Numbered from the stretch's first letter, positions 1 to 9,458 are shown. The stretch is 27,556 nucleotides of DNA from Chara braunii (GCA_003427395.1 BFEA01000385.1:488651-516206); one strand, 5' to 3'. The notes: generated by a model from the letters alone, not told the origin. Numbers and translations: made by a program.

Positions 1-300
1 CCCCGAGGTGGGGCCAAAACTGCATTTTTGCAGTTCGGCCCAGGGGGTGCAGGCTGCTACTACGCACCTCCCTGTATTTTTTTTTTTTGGGGGGGGGTGG
101 GGGGTGTCCGGAGCTGGGGTCGGGGATGCCCACCCCCGGACCCCCGCACCCCCGCCGGGGCCCCGGGGCCGGGGCTCGACAACCCTGGTTGTGATTGTGT
201 TGCCTTCTGTTTGGAATAACTGGTGCTTCAGCTCTCATGCTTTTTTTTCACCCCTTTTTCTAAGCCTTCTTTGTATGGAAAAAGATTATAGCTGGTGATG
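1..300. other. GC-rich start of window, no gene seen
   Basis: Positions 11-41 form a nested hairpin: GGGCC (11-15) pairs with GGCCC (37-41), and inside it AACTGCA (18-24) pairs with TGCAGTT (29-35) around a TTTT loop. A T run followed by a G run lies near 77-98, and C/G-rich sequence follows to about 180. The short open frames here are low-complexity translations and I do not call a gene. Confidence 0.5.
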
Positions 301-549
301 GATGCTCTTCTAAGGCAGAGGAGAGAAGAGAGGGAAGCAGACTTGCAGTTCCAAAGACAGAGAGGCGAATGACACTGAGGACGAAAGAGTTGACTCTATG
401 CGGGACTCTCTCCCAGGCAGGCCTACGACCTAAAGATCTCACAGATGATGAAGAAGAGTGGCTTATGATGCAACAACTCCCAGTGCATAGAGATAACAAA
501 AGGGCTGAGAGAGAAAAGAGAGAGAGAGGGAGGCAAAAGGGCCGACTTC

Positions 550-780
550 TTGGTTTTTGTAGCTTCCATATCCGCTTTGGAAGATAAGCATGTGAGGTCA
601 GGTGTTGCTGGAAGTATTCGGGCTTTGTCTGAACTTGTACAACACCTGCATGAGGAGAATGCCAAATTTGTTATAGCGGTAGCCCAACCTTTCATAATAT
701 CAGTGAATATCTGCAAGCCGCCATTGTTGATCCGTGGGCGCAAGGTCTACGGAGGCAGCAACAGACCACTGATTAGTTGG
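550..780 (+). pseudogene. Possible decayed coding fragment, family unknown
   Basis: One frame from about 570 reads as ordinary protein-like sequence (SALEDKHVRSGVAGSIRALS and onwards, with ELVQHLHEENAKFVIAVAQ) to about 690. It then becomes implausible, while the frame beginning at 693 continues with HNISEYLQAAIVDPWAQG and ends at TAG near 774. The pair reads like one protein broken by a frameshift. A pyrimidine-rich stretch ending in TTTTTGTAG just before 563 could be a splice acceptor. An acidic segment (DDEEEWLMMQQ) is encoded upstream near 442. I do not recognise the family. A chance ORF pair is a real alternative. Confidence 0.2.
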
Positions 781-969
781 GGCAGATGACTGTCCAAGCT
801 ACACTGCTCACTACCGCCTCAAGCCACATATGCCAATGCGGCTCTAACTACTACTTCCACACAAATGCCATTCATTGATTGGCACCAGTGCCAAGATGAA
901 ACGGTGAACTTGCACTTTAAAAAGCTCGTCAAGGTGCCCTGTGTTCAAGGAAGACAGTAATGGGGAAGG

Positions 970-971
<2 letters not shown>

Positions 972-1006
<35 letters not shown>
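972..1006. repeat. Homopolymer G tract (35 G)
   Basis: An uninterrupted run of 35 G. Such tracts can form G-quadruplexes and are hard to sequence, so the true length may differ from that shown. Confidence 0.9.
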
Positions 1007-1008
<2 letters not shown>

Positions 1009-1059
1009 AGTGAGAGAGGGCGAAAGACGGAGGGCGAAGGAGGAGAAGAAGAAGAAGGA

Positions 1060-1063
<4 letters not shown>

Positions 1064-1116
<53 letters not shown>

Positions 1117-1172
1117 AGGGGGGGGGGGGGGGGGGGGGAGGGAGGGAGAGAAGGGGAGAGATAGAGAGAGAG
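1064..1172. repeat. GA microsatellite followed by G-rich tract
   Basis: About 22 GA units (1064-1108) run directly into two G runs (1108-1116 and 1118-1138), then imperfect GA/GGA sequence. The purine strand bias spans roughly 970-1200, with only a few pyrimidines. All open frames across it (poly-Gly, Arg-Glu, Pro, Ser-Leu) are low-complexity artefacts. Confidence 0.9.
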
Positions 1173-1845
1173 ACAAAGAGACCAAGGAGAGAAAAAAAAT
1201 TGTCTTCCCCGGATAAAATGGGCCCTCATCATGGTCGTATTGGACCGAAAAGATCGCGTGTATACGTTCATTATCAACGTGGTAGCCCTGTCGGTATTTG
1301 CTCATTCCATGTCGCTGTCATAGCAAACACCTTTCCAGTGACAACGGTATTTGCCGCCCTTTTTAAAGGTCGCATTGAGTGCGTCCTTGATCAACGTAAT
1401 GTGCTAATGGGACAAATCCCGTCAGGGCGCTCGCCTCGGCAACCTCGCTCTTGGCGAGACTCCGAGTCGAATATGACCAATTTAGAGAGTGTGTGGGGTT
1501 CGCATTATTGCGTTGCACTGTGAGATGGCCATTAGTCATTGGCAATACCAAGTCGGCGGAAGGCGCCAGAGCGATAGGGTCTGGTTAACCCTTTCCTTTT
1601 GCAAACTGAATCGGCAGCTGGCGGGACACGCCGCAAAGAAGGTAAAGATTCTACCTTGTGCACACGCAAGAAGATTGTGTTTGGCGACACATGGAAAAAC
1701 GCGGCTTTATCGAACCTAGCAAGGGGGTAAGTCGAGAGTTTTTGGCAACACATATAGTGTGCCCGACGACTGTGGTGTCAGACGACTACGAACGACGTCA
1801 TCGGGTGGCCAGGAGGTTGGCTGGTAGGCCAAGGCGAAAACCTGG

Positions 1846-1879
1846 TTTGTGCGGGTAGGGTCAATCACGGTCCCACAAA
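1846..1879 (+). other. Hairpin directly upstream of tRNA-like module X
   Basis: TTTGTG (1846-1851) pairs with CACAAA (1874-1879); with a one-base bulge the stem can shift to include GG/CC. Block Y has a different hairpin at the equivalent site (3789-3813). Position is conserved, stem sequence is not. Confidence 0.45.
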
Positions 1880-1905
1880 TAATCATATGCAGGTTTGCGC
1901 CTACC

Positions 1906-1983
1906 TAGCTCAGCCTTGGGCCTAATTCTATTGGTTACAGTACTGGACTTTCAAGCGACAAACTTGGGGTTCGAGGTACGGCG
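1906..1983 (+). repeat. tRNA-like module X (SINE-head-like)
   Basis: Contains an A-box-like segment ending in TATTGGTTACAG, an anticodon-arm-like GGACTTTCAAGC, and a B-box-like GGTTCGAGGT at the spacing expected of a tRNA. Block Y carries the related copy with GGACTTTCACCAGG, which resembles a tRNA-Glu anticodon arm (loop CTTTCAC). The cloverleaf ends are degenerate, so this is a tRNA-derived repeat, not a working tRNA gene. It may be a pol III promoter relic. Confidence 0.5.
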
Positions 1984-2104
1984 ATGGAGCAGAGGAAAGC
2001 GGCTAGAGGAGACTGAGGGGTCGAGGGTCTTGTGGGACTATCCCCCTTGGTTTTGTCGGGCGGGCCTGGGCCTGGGTCCGACTGGCAAGCCCAAGAGGGT
2101 ATCG

Positions 2105-2186
2105 GTGAGTCCTGGTCTCCCTCAGTTCTCTATTTTTAGCTGATTTAATTTTAATTTTATTTCTATTGTTTTTTCTTGTTTTTTAG
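2105..2186 (+). other. Possible 82-nt GT-AG intron in block X
   Basis: CG|GTGAGT at 2103-2110 is a good plant donor. A T-rich tract ending TTGTTTTTTAG|AGG closes at 2186. The interval is much richer in A/T than its flanks, as plant introns are. There is no coding evidence on either side, so this would be a non-coding exon junction. Confidence 0.3.
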
Positions 2187-2790
2187 AGGTCCCGTCTTTG
2201 ACCAGACAGAAAACTGGTTCAGGGACCGACGACGAAGAAGTATCGCGAGGAAGGAGAAAAGAAACTTGCTTGAAATTATAGAGCGGGGCAAGGAAGGGGA
2301 GAAGTCGTGTATCCACTCAATGGGGATGGAAGTCGACTGCGTTGCCGCCCTCCGTAACGATATGTGGGGTGCATGCCAGCATGGGCTGCTGTGACCGACA
2401 TTTCAATAGGGAGTGATTGAAACACCCCCCCAACGAGTGGCCATCACGGCAGTGGAGGACCTCGAGCACTCGCCTCTTTGGGCAAGTCTGTTCGGATTCC
2501 TACGTGTTCAGGATGTTGTCGAAACTTCTCTATCCTACCTATTTGGAACATGGGCCGGGAGGGTCAACTTGCAGATAAGCCAACAGGTGGTTAGCTCACT
2601 ACGCCAAGGAAACCTTAGAGATTGGATCCACCAAGTGTGCACCGTCCGCGGACGCAATATGTTGTGAGAGTTTTGAGTGTGAGCATGCCTCACGGGTCTG
2701 GCGAACATTGAACTATGACTAGGTAGGGAACAACCAGGGCGAGCTCAGGCGGAGGCTTGCAACAATATTGTCGCACAAGGCGTCATCGGA

Positions 2791-3416
2791 CCTGAGTAAA
2801 GGAACGAAAGACTATCGAACCATGTCATTGGTTGGATCCCTCTGAAGTCCCTCTGCAACCGGATCGCTGGATTGAAATACGGGGCGAAAGGCTAAGCGGG
2901 CTGGCAACTGGCTAAGTTCCCTCCGAAGTAGCGCACAACGATACTGACGAGCAAATCATTCGTCTGATTCCCTCTGTCCCGTGAGGATAGTCAGAGTTGT
3001 CGAAAAGGCCGGACTGCTCTAAGTGTCGCCATAACAGAGGAGGAAGGGAAAAAAAAGATTGGCGATGGGGAAAACTTGGCAATAACGAAGGCGGAGGGAA
3101 TAACTCATAGCATACTTGATTATCAACAGAATCGAGAGGGGGAGAGTGCCAAACAAGGGTTTTGGAGAAGGGCGACCTGTATGGTAGAGTCGGATTGGCC
3201 GTTGAGAGGGTAGAGAAGAAGGTGGGAGCAAAAAAAGGCACTTACAAATATCGAGGAAGGAAATATGGCGATAGTGAGAAGATGATACCTCACTCAATTC
3301 TCGGTAGAATCGAGCAGGATAAAATGTTAGATAGGAGATTTGCTATATTGCGAACTTGGTGGTGGTGTCCGTTTTTTTTTGTAGAAAGGAAAGGGGAAGA
3401 GAAAAGGGTTGCGTGG
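2791..3416. other. Unassigned sequence between blocks X and Y
   Basis: Purine-rich on the + strand, with no recognisable gene, RNA or transposon end. Open frames on both strands up to about 110 codons show no domain or motif I know. Confidence 0.4.
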
Positions 3417-3788
3417 TGTCGGTGCGAATACCCTTACAAGAGTATCCGCCCTGGTTTTTGCAAGTGACAGAAAATAAAGTTGGTTTAAAGGTTTAAGTAT
3501 GATGCGTGAGGTGCGGTTGCATCTGTGGTCTACGTTGACTGGATGGTTGACTAGAGTAAAGAATGTGTGGGTGTGCGAATTTGAGGCGCGCGTGATCTTT
3601 TTATTTATTGATGATTGAAAGAGTCGGCGCAGTCGTCGGGCAAATTTGTATTTTTTATTAGACAATGATTAGAAAGATTATATTTCGTTGCCCGATTGCG
3701 ATTGTCTGTGGTTTGTGCGTACGTGCGGAGGACGATATCGACAACAATGTAATTTCGAGGATGTTTTGGGTAGAGCTACATGTTGCGC

Positions 3789-3813
3789 CGAACCCCGCTT
3801 ATTTAGGGGTTCG
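3789..3813 (+). other. Hairpin directly upstream of tRNA-like module Y
   Basis: CGAACCCC (3789-3796) pairs perfectly with GGGGTTCG (3806-3813) around a 9-nt AT-rich loop. It is the positional counterpart of the X hairpin at 1846-1879 but has unrelated stem bases. Confidence 0.6.
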
Positions 3814-3825
3814 TAAAAACTAGAC

Positions 3826-3905
3826 CCAGACTTGGGCCTAGCCCTATTGGTTACAACATTGGACTTTCACCAGGTAGATTCAGGGATCAAGGTCAAGCGG
3901 CAGCG
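3826..3905 (+). repeat. tRNA-like module Y (tRNA-Glu-like SINE head)
   Basis: CCTAGCCCTATTGGTTAC resembles a D-arm/A box. GGACTTTCACCAGG resembles the tRNA-Glu (UUC) anticodon arm. GGGATCAAGGTC is a decayed B box. It aligns along its length with the X module at 1906-1983, and similarity continues downstream to CTATCCCCCTTGG near 3963-3975. Confidence 0.5.
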
Positions 3906-4510
3906 GCGCCGGGGCATCGAAGTAGGCGCGAAAGGAACCGCAGGGTTGAGGGCACGACAGGGCTATCCCCCTTGGGTTTACCATCGGCAACGTTGAAACG
4001 GTGCTAGCAGGTTCCTTTTCCTCGGTTCATCATATTCTGACAATTAAAAACTGCTAGGTATTTTATTACTTATTGTCGTTTTTTTTATGCTCCGACGTTC
4101 GTTGACCCCGACGCAACGTCGGATCTAAAGGATGTCACGGCGGTCAAAGACTGCGGGCGCGCACTTCTTTGGTTGACCTTTTTGAAACGCGGGCCGGGGA
4201 GGCCGACGTGCATGCGAGTCGTGGGTGGTTAGCCCACAAAGCAAAAGAGAACCTGAGTGATGGGAGTTATCGCGGGTATACCATCCGTTGGCCACGATCT
4301 GTTGTGAGAGGTTTGGGAGTGAGCGTGCCCGTTGGGGCCCGAGAGAAACAGGACTGGTCACACAGTTTCATCAAAGTCTTAAATGACTAACAAAGTACCA
4401 AGCCACCACTGTTGCAGACGATCGGGACCTTGTCCCATCCAAGAGGGTACAACAGTGTGGCCGAGCCATGCCTACGGGGACCCGCAGATGATGAACTATG
4501 CCTGAGCAGG

Positions 4511-5620
4511 GCGAGGTCGGGAGGAGGGGACCGCAAAAACTGCAGAAGGCCGAGGTAGTCCCGCCTACGGTCTGCAGAATTCTCATACAAATATTTACTA
4601 CTACCAAAAAGATCAAAACCAGGGGCTCGTTTTGCCTAGGGCAGCAGGTTGTGCATTAGGCCCCGACAAGGATCCTAGGTGCAGTGCCGGGGAGTCGCAG
4701 ACCTTACTGCTGTAGTCGTTTGTTGAGGTGAGTATAAAGGCGAAAGGTTTTTTGGGCCACCTAAATAGTAGTCGGTCACCCCGGACTCTTTCATATAGTA
4801 GTTAGGACCGTCGAATCGCTGGCCAGTCGCTGTGGGGATGAACGCTGCGCAGTTGGACGCTGTCGGGAAGCAGCGTTGGTCGGAAAGGACGAGAGCGGAA
4901 CGAGCAAAGGACAGAATGTAGTGAAAGAAGGGGAGAAGGGATCTAGACGTGAAAACACGCTGGGTACATTCGACAGGGGAATAACAAAGATGGTGGGACA
5001 GTGAGCCAAGGCGCAACAGAAAACGGAGAGCGCACACGATACTCCATGGATTTAGGTAAGTGGAGGAGCTAGACGGAGGTTTCTGATAAGGCGAATCCAT
5101 TAGTAAGGTCGGATTGCCGGTAAGATTAGTAGAAAAAGAATTAGAGAGGAAAATGAGTGTGTCGAGGAGAAGCTATGGCGGTGTAGTGAAGGTGTTGCGG
5201 AGAGGATAGCGGATCTCGCCAATTTCTTGATGAAAGCAGGCGAGCGGAGAATCGATTCGGGGGTTTTGAAGAATGGCGACCCCGAATCCGGGCTCAGAAC
5301 TAGTAAGAGGTTAGTAGAGTTGAGGTTAGCAAAGAAGAGGGGGCACCGAAAGATGGTGTTCGGATGGCTATTGTGGGGAAGAAAACCGTTTGGTTCACCC
5401 GTTCCTTGATGAGAACGGGTGAGTGAAGGCTCGTTCCGGGGGGGCTTCAGACATTGCGAATCCGTTAGTAGTGTTAGTTTCGGTGATGGAGGAGGGAGAA
5501 GAGAGCTAGAGAAGAAACGAGAGTTTTGGATGAACCTGGCATGGGGTTCGTAAATAGATGGATGGGAAGCGGACGAAACAAGAGGAACGGAACGAGAAAG
5601 AGAGGGGGGAGAGAGAGAGC
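4511..5620. other. Unassigned sequence
   Basis: No gene, tRNA, element end or tandem repeat recognised. The + strand is purine-rich from about 4860 to 5620. The longest open frame, 141 codons on the - strand (4675-5100), has no motif I recognise and is probably non-coding. Confidence 0.4.
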
Positions 5621-6420
5621 TTACCTCGAAGAAGAGTTGGCGGGTGCGGGATGAACCGAAAGCCGAGCTACGGTGCTGAGCCGCGCGTGTGAATGCAAGC
5701 GATGTACTCGACTACCTTTTGGTAGGAGATTCGTTCGGTTCTGGAGTATCCTATCGAAGGAAGTAGCTATCCACCGTGCCAACGGGTTTGGGAAGGTATT
5801 GACCATCTGCGTGTGCCAACGGGAAACTTACTCGATCTCGCGGTGGGACAAACTTGAGAGAAGGCAACGAGTGGTTCCGTGCTCGAACGATGGATTCACT
5901 CAGATTTTGATAGTCCAAGCAATCGAAGTGGCGAGGGGGAACCGTGGGTTTGAAGACTTACCTGTGGCTGACTCGCTACCATTCCATCGGGCGAAGCAGC
6001 GGGAGGCAATCACCGGGTTGGGGACTTACCTGTTGACCGGGTTGGAAAGAGCAAAGAAAGGAGTCACGGAATCTGAAGGTTTGTCAGTGGCTGTCTCACT
6101 ACCATCCACTAGAGCGAAGCAACGGGGGGAGGGCCAGTCACCGGACTGGAGACTTACCTACTGAAAGGCACGTTGTCCAGCACATCGATTGAAGCGGCGG
6201 AACAAGCGAGTTGCAGACTTAGAACCTTACCGGCTGGCCAAAGTAGTGACCACCATGTCTAACCAAGCTGCAACAGACCGGCCGCGGGGACTGCAGATTT
6301 GTCTGTTGGTCGTGTGCCACTTAGCCTGTCAGCCTGTGCAGCCACAGGCCAACGGCGAAGGTGCAGGCTTACCTATGGCGAGTATGCTTTGAGTTACGAG
6401 TTGCGAAGGGGCAGAGCTCG
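5621..6420. repeat. Degenerate tandem block with recurring CTTACCT and ACCG-loop hairpins
   Basis: Units at about 5957-6030 and 6080-6157 are related (both have GTGGCTG.CTC.CTACCAT and GCGAAGCA.CGGG). CTTACCT recurs near 5621, 5957, 6025, 6152 and 6367; its complement AGGTAAG is a perfect splice-donor consensus on the - strand. Hairpins precede it. CAATC (6007-6011)/GGTTG (6016-6020) and CCAGTC (6134-6139)/GACTGG (6144-6149) both enclose ACCG. GCCTGTG/CACAGGC pairs near 6329-6346. An open frame of 163 codons (5673-6164) has no recognisable domain. Confidence 0.45.
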
Positions 6421-7232
6421 TTGAAGGGAGTTTTTGCTGAAGAAACCACCACCGGTCAGGTTGTTGTCGGGGCATTGCAGACTGCACCTAGATGAGTTGC
6501 TGATTGTTTCAGTCTGTGAAATTGTTCTTTCGGCCTGGGACACGGAGGTCATAATTGGTATGAGTGTTGCTGTTGGGTTTGAGGCCGATGCTGATGCAGG
6601 AAAGGTGCAACAGTAACGAGGCGAATCTTTCCTTCTGGTGGTTGTTGTTGAGGCCGACTGTACGATTGTTTTCTGGGTGCTGCTGCCTGCTGTTACTGCT
6701 AACCGTTGCGCTCGTGGGTCTCAAGCAGCTGTGAGATGACTGGTCCCTATGCTGTTAAGATTATGGTTGTGACTAGAAGGCACTAATGATTACGGCTGGT
6801 TCAGGGACAAGTTTCACTTGGTGAAGTTGCAAATCGTTATTACTATTACTGTCCGTTGTTGTTGAACGTTGATGCACTGCCTGTCTTGCCAAGTGAAGTG
6901 GCCAAGGGGGAGTTGTAAGCTCTTACGTTTCAAGTCGAGGGCTCTGTGGTGGGACTGAGCTTAGTAGAGGGAGAACTTTGTCGTGAGTAGGGAGTCGCCA
7001 GAGAGAGTCTACAATTGGCGGCTTGACTTTAGGTGGCCAAACTGTTGTGCGATTTGGAGGGTCATCAGAAGATCAACGACTGACAATTGACTTCAGTTGA
7101 CTAAGTTAATGCGCACATTGGCCATCATTGCGGGACCCTCAGGCGCATGAAGATAACAAGGCCCTCTCCAGGGAGTCTCCCTCCTGTATCTCGAGAGTCT
7201 CAAATCCCTCCTTCTGCCCTTCTTAATCTAAG
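6421..7232. other. Unassigned, grading into the upstream edge of block A
   Basis: No gene seen. The last 120 bases weakly match the sequence before block B: CCATCATTGCGGGACCCTCAGG near 7120 resembles the B counterpart near 12938. Both copies have a pyrimidine-rich tract directly before the shared exon-like segment. Confidence 0.35.
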
Positions 7233-7372
7233 TCTAGTCTTGTTACGAGAGGAAGGCGGCAGGCAGGATTGCAACCCGTAGTACCGCAGCAAGACTCGGT
7301 GGGGAGTCAACCCACTGATTGCGGGAGCTCTGCCGGAACTCATGAGGACTTCTAGAGGCAGGGAATTGAAAG
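7233..7372 (+). ncRNA. Candidate non-coding exon of block A
   Basis: A 140-nt segment between a pyrimidine-rich tract ending CTAAG and an AG|GTAACC donor. It is about 75% similar by eye to 13071-13211. Both copies begin TCTAGTCT and end AA..CAAAG or AATTGAAAG before GT. It folds into nested stems: CCGCA (7284-7288) with TGCGG (7320-7324), and inside that GGTGGG (7298-7303) with CCCACT (7311-7316). B keeps both stems. No conserved reading frame. Confidence 0.5.
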
Positions 7373-7476
7373 GTAACCATTGCTTTCCTTCTGTAAACCC
7401 TGTTATAATCCCTATTTGTATTCCTTGTTATGTTTTGACTGAGTATACTATGTGCATCCCTACTTTTACCTTTCAG
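7373..7476 (+). other. Putative 104-nt GT-AG intron, block A
   Basis: Donor AG|GTAACC, TTTTGACT branch-like motif near 7433, acceptor CTTTTACCTTTCAG. Its counterpart in B (13212-13315) is also exactly 104 nt and has the same branch-like motif. Identical length and kept splice signals in diverged copies suggest a real intron. Confidence 0.5.
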
Positions 7477-7632
7477 TTTGACTTTGAGGACACAAACAAA
7501 ACTTAAATCAAGGGATGTATGAGCAATATCAGTTTCAGTTTTATTGCTTGACTGAAAGCAAATCGTGGGGTTGCATCTGGGGGAAGGATGGGAGGAAGGT
7601 TGTATTGCTTGTTTGACTGGGTCTACCAAAGG

Positions 7633-8361
7633 TTGGGCAAATCTCCATAAGTTTGGGGAGGCCCAGTGCTATATTTATTTTTGAATTGCCTGGAGAACCA
7701 GACATGTTCCATAAGTTTCGGTAGTTTGGTTGCTCTAACTTGTGAGGGTTGTCTGTGATTGACTTTCAGGGGCCAAGCATGTTCCATAAGTTTGGGTGGC
7801 TTGGTCGCCTTGTTTACTTTGGGTTTTTGTCAGTTTCTTTAGTTTCTGAACGAGGAGGTCTGAGCATATTCCATAAGTTTGGGTGACTCAGTCTCTTTCT
7901 GCTTTGGTTTTAAAGAGAAATGAACCAGGTTGAGGACCAAGACATATTCCATAAGTTTGGGTGTTCTTGGTTCAACGCCGCGCACATGCTGGAACCAAAA
8001 GGCTATAATTTGTTTATACTTTATTATTATATTACTTACAAACAGGCTAGTCGGACAGGGTTCCATAAGTTTGGGTAGTCTGACTATAGCTTATCACCAA
8101 CTAAAGAGAGCACTAATTAAAAGTAAACTTGTTGTACGAAGGAGCAGACTGAATCTTGAGCTAAAGATGATCCGTTCAGTTGTATGCTACCTCAAAAGAC
8201 TAAGTGCAAATAATTATATAAAATTGGGATACTTAAACAGTTAAGGGCGACTAGGGTGGCCTAGTCATATGCCCAAAAAATAAAAAAAGTTGTTGTGCCT
8301 TGTGTTTGTGTATAAGTCATGGTTGAGCTAGACTTGTTCCATAAGTTTGGGTGGTCTAACT
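7633..8361 (+). repeat. Array of seven hairpins with a shared loop and covarying stems
   Basis: The loop core TTCCATAAGTTTGGGT (slightly varied) occurs seven times, always between complementary arms that differ from copy to copy. Arms: TGGGC 7634-7638/GCCCA 7661-7665; AACCAGAC 7696-7703/GTTTGGTT 7724-7731; GGCCAAGC 7771-7778/GCTTGGTC 7799-7806; CTGAG 7860-7864/CTCAG 7887-7891; GACCAAGA 7935-7942/TCTTGGTT 7965-7972; TAGTCGGAC 8048-8056/GTCTGACTA 8078-8086; TAGAC 8329-8333/GTCTA 8354-8358. Six loops are 20-22 nt and one is 22 nt between the 8-bp arms of copy 5. Four internal non-Watson-Crick pairs are G.T. Spacing is irregular, 63-277 bp. I know no family with this loop. Confidence 0.85.
8245..8274 (+). 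other. Nested hairpin inside the array without the shared loop
   Basis: GGGC (8245-8248) pairs with GCCC (8271-8274). Inside, GACTAGG (8249-8255) pairs with CCTAGTC (8260-8266) around GTGG. It sits between hairpins six and seven of the array, where their spacing is largest. Confidence 0.6.
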
Positions 8362-8639
8362 TTATGCCCTATGTAAGCTGGGTATAAAGGGATAAATCAT
8401 TGAGAAACTATGAACTATTGTTTAATAAATTGACTTTGGGATGGTGAGAGTACTTACCTTTGTGGTTTGGCCTGCATGTGACTGAGTGAGACTACTACTT
8501 AGTCTAAGTTTCAATTTGACAGGTAGTTGCTTTATATGCTCGCCACATGCTAGAGCGATAGAATGTAGTTTCAATTCCTGGATTTTCTGAGCTAAGTTTT
8601 TACTTAGGTCAATTTCTGCATTTTTTTGGATTTTTTTTT

Positions 8640-9300
8640 TATACTTGGTATTGTATAAATCTTGGAAGCCACTTTCTCTGCGGGAAGCGTTGCCGAAATT
8701 TCTACAAAACCAAGGAGTCAGTCAGATTTTGTCTTTCCAGGGTCCAGTTTTTCTGACTTTTCGGCTTAGTAAAAATCTTAGAAACTTCATTTTCTAAAGG
8801 GAATGTCGCCCAAATTTTTGGTAATTCAGGGAGTTAGACAAAATTAGACCTTGAGAAGTCAAAATCATTTTAGATTATGAACTTAGCTTTGTATAAATTT
8901 TGGAATATCACTTTCTCTATGGGAAGCGCTGCCGAAATTTCTACAAATCTAAGGAGTCAGTGAAATTTTGTCTTAGTTGAACTCAAGTTTTATTTCTGAG
9001 TTCATATCTGACTTAGTATAGATTTGGGAAGTCTACCTTTTTAAAGGAAGAGCTGCCTAAACTTTTACTAATTCAGAGAGTTAGACAAATTTTGACTTTC
9101 CAAATTTAGAGCTTGTTTTGTTTTTATATTTGAGTTATTATAATTCTGCGAAGACACTTTTCCTACGGGAAGCGCTGCCGAAATTTTATTAGTTTAGAGG
9201 AGTTAGATTATATTTTGACAGGTGGCAATTCTGAGAATCCACTCTGTATAGAGGAGATTCTGCCAGAGGTCTACGTTTTCGTTAGACACTGACTTAGGGG
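8640..9300 (+). repeat. About 120-bp tandem repeat, five to six diverged copies, each a stem-loop
   Basis: Units at about 8645, 8770, 8885, 9015, 9130 and (partial) 9232 share the order TATAAATTTTGG, a CTTT...GGGAAG inner stem, TGCCGAAATTT, then GGAGT.AG. In unit 3, 8891-8903 pairs with 8932-8944 with one mismatch and one T.G. In unit 1, 8657-8665 pairs with 8693-8701. Block B has about three related units (15305-15610). The last unit keeps only the fold (AGAATC/GATTCT enclosing CTCT/AGAG). Confidence 0.65.
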
Positions 9301-9458
9301 TAGACTTAGAGGTTTAGTTAAAGTAAAATGATTCTTTGTGAAATCGTGATATGGAGATTACTCTCGATTTAGACTCATAGACTCAGCTTGGGGGTTGGTC
9401 TGTCTTGTGTTATAGATCCTCTTGATCGATTGATTCATGATTTGGGCTAGATTCAGCT

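Larger units (their letters stand above)
1200..2790 (+). repeat. Non-coding repeat block X (related to Y and Z)
   Basis: No convincing gene. Several patches match block Y about 1.6-2.1 kb downstream in the same order: the region near 1318-1360 (Y 3417-3450, Z 19470-19500), the tRNA-like module near 1906 (Y near 3826), and the segment near 2545-2700 containing GGGCCGGGAGG and GTTGTGAGAG (Y near 4190-4345). Hairpins recur. CGCA (1371-1374) pairs with TGCG around TTGAG, and Z has GCAC/GTGC at the same place. GCAAA near 1323 pairs with TTTGC near 1350. Function unknown. Confidence 0.5.
3417..4510 (+). repeat. Non-coding repeat block Y (related to X)
   Basis: Begins with the same motif as X and Z. 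AATACCCTTACAAG lies inside a stem in which GCG and ATAC (about 3432-3439) pair with GTAT and CGC (about 3451-3459). X and Z have other bases in the equivalent stem. The tRNA-like module follows, then a patch shared with X around 4190-4345 (GGGCCGGGGAGG, GTTGTGAGAG, GAGTGAGCGTG). GTGGG...CCCAC near 4222-4238 can pair. No coding gene seen. Confidence 0.45.

Noticed and set aside
844-1305. Open frames rich in Pro, Ser-Leu, Gly or Arg-Glu over 940-1300
   Set aside because: They are translations of G and GA tracts in several frames.
4675-5100. A 141-codon - strand open frame
   Set aside because: No recognisable motif, unusual composition, and overlap with other equally open frames.
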